64,000 bases of DNA from Druceiella hillmani (lineage: Eukaryota > Arthropoda > Insecta > Lepidoptera > Hepialidae). The notes under the pieces were generated by a model, which saw only the letters and a list, made by a program, of their open reading frames with translations, had not been told where the DNA came from and ran no database searches. Both the position numbers and the translations under genes were made by a program. Shown piece by piece: positions 61,161 through 64,000 of this stretch (the first letter of the stretch is position 1; every line of letters begins with the position of its first letter). The DNA lies in contig JAYKKI010000032.1 in the NCBI GenBank assembly GCA_039881145.1, positions 10,903,501 through 10,967,500 of the forward strand, given 5' to 3'.

Positions 61161-62830
61161 TAATTTACAAGTGACCTAGAATGCGTACTTAAGCCTTCAA
61201 ATTATGTTAAAACATTTCTCATTTTTTTATTAAGGCTGTTTCATTACAGGAGTGAGAAATAAGGATTCGTATTTCAAGTAATATTAGTTTACATTTATAT
61301 CCAACTTCAATACTTTTGATTATACTTGAGTATATACTAATCAGATTTTCAACGGTGCTCATAAAATTTTAAATGTAATTGTTTTCAAATCGGTAAAATT
61401 TTAAGATAACGGTAATAAATTGATTATAATTTCAAAGTGAAATACTAAAATAAAAAGCTAGTAGTTTAAAAAATATGTAAAGAGAAATAGATATTACGCA
61501 TATTTATAATATTGGAAAATAAGTTTCAATTTACGTGCATCATATACTTATAAAAACGTATATAATGGCATTGTGGGAAAAGTGTACCGTTTAAAGTATA
61601 AAGTACACTTCTTTTATTTATGTTTAGTCAGTTGAAATATACCTGTGTATAGATATCTTAAAACGTATCACTATTCTTCAGAGTACAATGTATTAAAGTT
61701 AAGAGTTAGTTTTATTGACTGTGGGAAAGAGGACTTACGTGAATTTTCGTCAGTTTTTAACCTGTTTTTAACATCTTTCTGGATTCTGAATCATGTTAAA
61801 CAATAACTTCCGCCTCCCTAGATATAGATCTTCTCAAGGTTTGTTGGAATTTTCCTCAATTTGTTTAGCTCTAAAGGTCCACTCCATTGCATTTTTCTAG
61901 ACGGCTCTATCTTTTTTTCTTCAAAGTATGTCCAAACTTCCCACGTTTTTCAAATGTATTACGGAATAGAACAGATTTTCTGACCAAACTGCTAACGTAA
62001 CAGAACTGTTTCATGTCTTCAAGTTTCTAACCGTACAAATTGAGAAATTCTGGGCAAATAGAAAGTAGGCGCATCTGAACGAAACGTCAATTGCAAATCA
62101 AATCTGACTCCCAAATCAACCATCTCATATAGGCGATGCAGCGGAATTCCGCTGACCGTATATTCGTATGTAATATTCAATTAATAATGTGATAAGGTGA
62201 AAGGCATAAAAATACAAAGTGAATACCAAAAGCTGAAAATTAAGGAAAAGTTTAAAGGTTAACGACCTTTATTAAAAACTTTCAACCTCACCAAATATGA
62301 GGTTGAAAGTTTTTTTTTATCAAACTTGAATAATTGTTGCATAATCAAACCACTTTGCAGCCATCTTCATTGAATTATACGACTGACATGATGTTTAAAT
62401 ATAATCTACGCTCTTTACCATTGCAAGTAATAATCAAATTGATTAAATATTGTAATACAATATGTAAAGTTAATAATTTGTTTTTAATTAGATTATTTAC
62501 AGAGGATGTCAGATAATATTTTTTAGAGAGGATGTCAGATAGATTAACGTTTTTGCGTTATAATTACACCCCAAACTCCAACAAAACCATTTTCAAATGT
62601 CGCATATCCCTTGTAGCAATATCCGTTTACCATCGCAACAACATGTATTAATTTTTAACTCGGCGCAGAGTCGAGACGATACGATGACGCACTAGTGCGT
62701 GTATTCGCGAAGTATCGCACGTTGGCAATGGACTATTGAGAAACCGCAGTGAGCTTTTGCGGTCGAATTGCTTGGCATAATCGAATTAGTGGTCACACAA
62801 ATCTCAAACCTACTGCCCTATATCAGTTGT
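61140..62830 (+). repeat. Duplication copy 2, last block
   Basis: Partner of 27.9-29.85 kb. The 62,640-62,815 part is GC-richer and best conserved ('gcggtcgaattgcttggc', 'ggtcacacaaatctcaaac'). Related sequence ('cacattggcaaagggcgg', 'cggtcacacaaattt') occurs at 14,040-14,150 and 50,010-50,110, so four sites share this motif set. Confidence 0.8.
62274..62314. repeat. Perfect hairpin, 17 bp arms, 7 nt loop
   Basis: 'aaaaactttcaacctca' pairs exactly with 62298-62314 around 'ccaaata'. A T-run follows, but this is not a bacterial terminator context. Confidence 0.93.
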
Positions 62831-63360
62831 TACATGATTCCTGGACATTTTACAAAATTACTGTATAGCTTAATGCTGAACTTAATAGCACTGAATAGCC
62901 ATTTAAATTAACGGATATATTTCAGCAAAATTATATGCTTAAAGACAGACTTTATTAAATTCATGACTCAACATAACTTTCGGTGTATAAATGTTGATGC
63001 AATCTTGATTATTTCTGCCATTATTTTCAGACCAAAGTTTCTAACTATTTAAAGTAGTTATTTTTTACGATTACAGAAATATTATTTATTGCATGTATAA
63101 ATTTTTACAGAAATAGATAATAAGTAATTTAATATTAAATTGCATAATATGGTAACAATCATTACCATAATATGCAATCAGGTTCAGAATTTTTTTATTA
63201 TATTGACAAATAATAAAATTGTCATTTTTTTCAGCAATTTCTGGAATATTGCTTCTCAAACATATATAATAGGGTTTATAAACAGAAGGGCGTCGAATAT
63301 TATGTTCAATAAGAAATCTAGTTTCAGCGGGTAAAGAATATACAAAAGATAAAAGTGATT
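62831..63360. other. Non-genic spacer
   Basis: A 64-codon ORF at 63,140 is hydrophobic and AT-driven; not supported. Confidence 0.45.
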
Positions 63361-63378
63361 TCCGTTCGTTCCGTTTTT

Positions 63379-63391
63379 TGACCTTTGACCT
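63379..63391 (-). promoter_or_regulatory. Perfect DR1 nuclear-receptor half-site pair
   Basis: 'tgacctttgacct' is the exact reverse complement of AGGTCA-A-AGGTCA, the consensus DR1 site bound by HNF4 and RXR/USP-type receptors. It sits at the start of a ~600 bp stretch of more complex, GC-richer sequence than most of the window. Binding is inference, and a 13-mer can occur by chance. Confidence 0.35.
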
Positions 63392-63670
63392 TAGTTATCG
63401 ACAAGTCGCGCACATGCTATCGTAAGTAGGCTTTGAGACAAATTTTAGGATGTTAAAATAAAGGTTTATACAAGTTTACAGCCGGTTATCTTTCATTCCG
63501 AGGCGAAACCCCTAAGATGACTGGACTATACGTTTATAAATAATATTAAAATCAAAAGAACTAGACAACTGCGAACAGATATCTGTCATATGTAATTACA
63601 AGAAAGAAGAAATTCGTGAATTCCGCTTAGGACAAAAGTGAACAAAACAATACGCAATTTGTGCACAACG

Positions 63671-63799
63671 ATGAGTGAAGGAGGCAGCCAAGTATTTATT
63701 TCAAAGAAAATTTTGATCTATAAATCCTCACTCGGGGCGGCCTCGTGCGTTAAATTTGGAAAAATTAAAAAACCTTATTTAAGCACTATCAGCAACTAA
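63671..63799 (+). CDS. Unidentified 42-codon ORF in the complex 3' stretch
   Basis: ATG at 63671 after 'gtgcacaacg', stop at 63797-63799. Starts 'MSEGGSQVFISKKILIYKSS', with a mid part 'LGAASCVKFGK'. Composition is less AT-driven than other frames here. No domain is recognised. The window ends 200 bases later, so it could be a first exon of a gene lying further 3'; a consensus-like donor 'atcgtaagtagg' lies upstream at 63,418. Confidence 0.15.
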   Translation: MSEGGSQVFISKKILIYKSSLGAASCVKFGKIKKPYLSTISN

Positions 63800-64000
63800 G
63801 TTCTTATTATTTGATATAACTCTCCTTTCACATATTGTTTCCAAAACAACTTCGCGATTTGATAAAGTAATAGAAACATTCTATTAGGCTAGTATAAAAG
63901 ATTTATGATCTACTACTAGTGAACTTAGGCGGCAGCTTTGTTAGTTGCCAACGTAATATTATATTAATAGAAATAAAGTATGGCACAATCAAATTTAATT
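63800..64000. other. Window end
   Basis: No feature recognised in the last 200 bases. Confidence 0.5.

Noticed and set aside
62274..62325. Hairpin followed by a T-run resembling an intrinsic terminator
   Set aside because: The sequence is eukaryotic and no upstream gene exists; similar T-rich hairpins are common here.

Overview
The window is AT-rich eukaryotic DNA with no intact protein-coding gene that I can support. The short ORFs, the many A/T runs, (TA)n arrays and decayed Ty1/copia and non-LTR retrotransposons all point to a nuclear genome. An insect or other arthropod is most likely: a recurrent ~500 bp repeat here carries a 'GGTTCTGTACCC...GTCTGTC' head and a 'GGAACCCTCGTAGTGCGA'-like tail, which I recall as common in insect genomes. 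That last point is memory, not a search result. Almost every ORF is a chance reading of AT-rich DNA or a frame through a repeat.

The main structure is an ancient duplication. Sequence from about 8.2 to 29.9 kb reappears in the same order and strand at about 40.9 to 62.8 kb, offset 31-36 kb. I found at least 20 colinear anchors, judged by eye as roughly 65-80% similar. Best preserved pairs: 8.35/41.0, 9.11/42.17, 9.44/42.46, 10.6/43.66, 11.11/44.05, 11.55/48.03, 12.08/48.50, 13.95/49.93, 22.76/53.98, 26.41/58.13, 26.66/59.09, 28.3/61.55 and 29.6/62.7 kb. Later changes hit one copy only: a copia relic at 19.1-21.25 kb in copy 1, a ~3.5 kb insertion at 44.2-48.0 kb in copy 2, and a non-LTR retrotransposon relic at 59.7-60.6 kb in copy 2.

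Layout. 0-8 kb: a near-full dispersed repeat, an eight-unit ~165 bp satellite, a second dispersed repeat, a (TA)n array and a GC-richer module. 8.2-30 kb: duplication copy 1 with the copia relic, several tandem arrays (114, 193, 54 and 52 bp periods) and hairpins. 30-41 kb: two more GC-richer modules, an inverted patch of the 165 bp satellite and two unidentified ORFs. 40.9-62.8 kb: duplication copy 2, with a decayed minus-strand coding relic, a 22 bp array, a 90 bp-arm foldback element and the non-LTR relic. 62.8-64 kb: more complex sequence with a perfect nuclear-receptor DR1 motif.

Three observations stand out. (1) A ~300 bp GC-richer module occurs four times (7.1, 30.1, 32.2, 58.2 kb; a fifth truncated copy at 26.4 kb) and keeps one reading frame around the peptide core SFIE(H/L/Q). 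(2) The window is rich in long near-perfect hairpins with very short loops; comparing the duplicated copies shows some arms exist in only one copy, so the hairpins arose in place. (3) The tandem duplication itself spans over half of the window.
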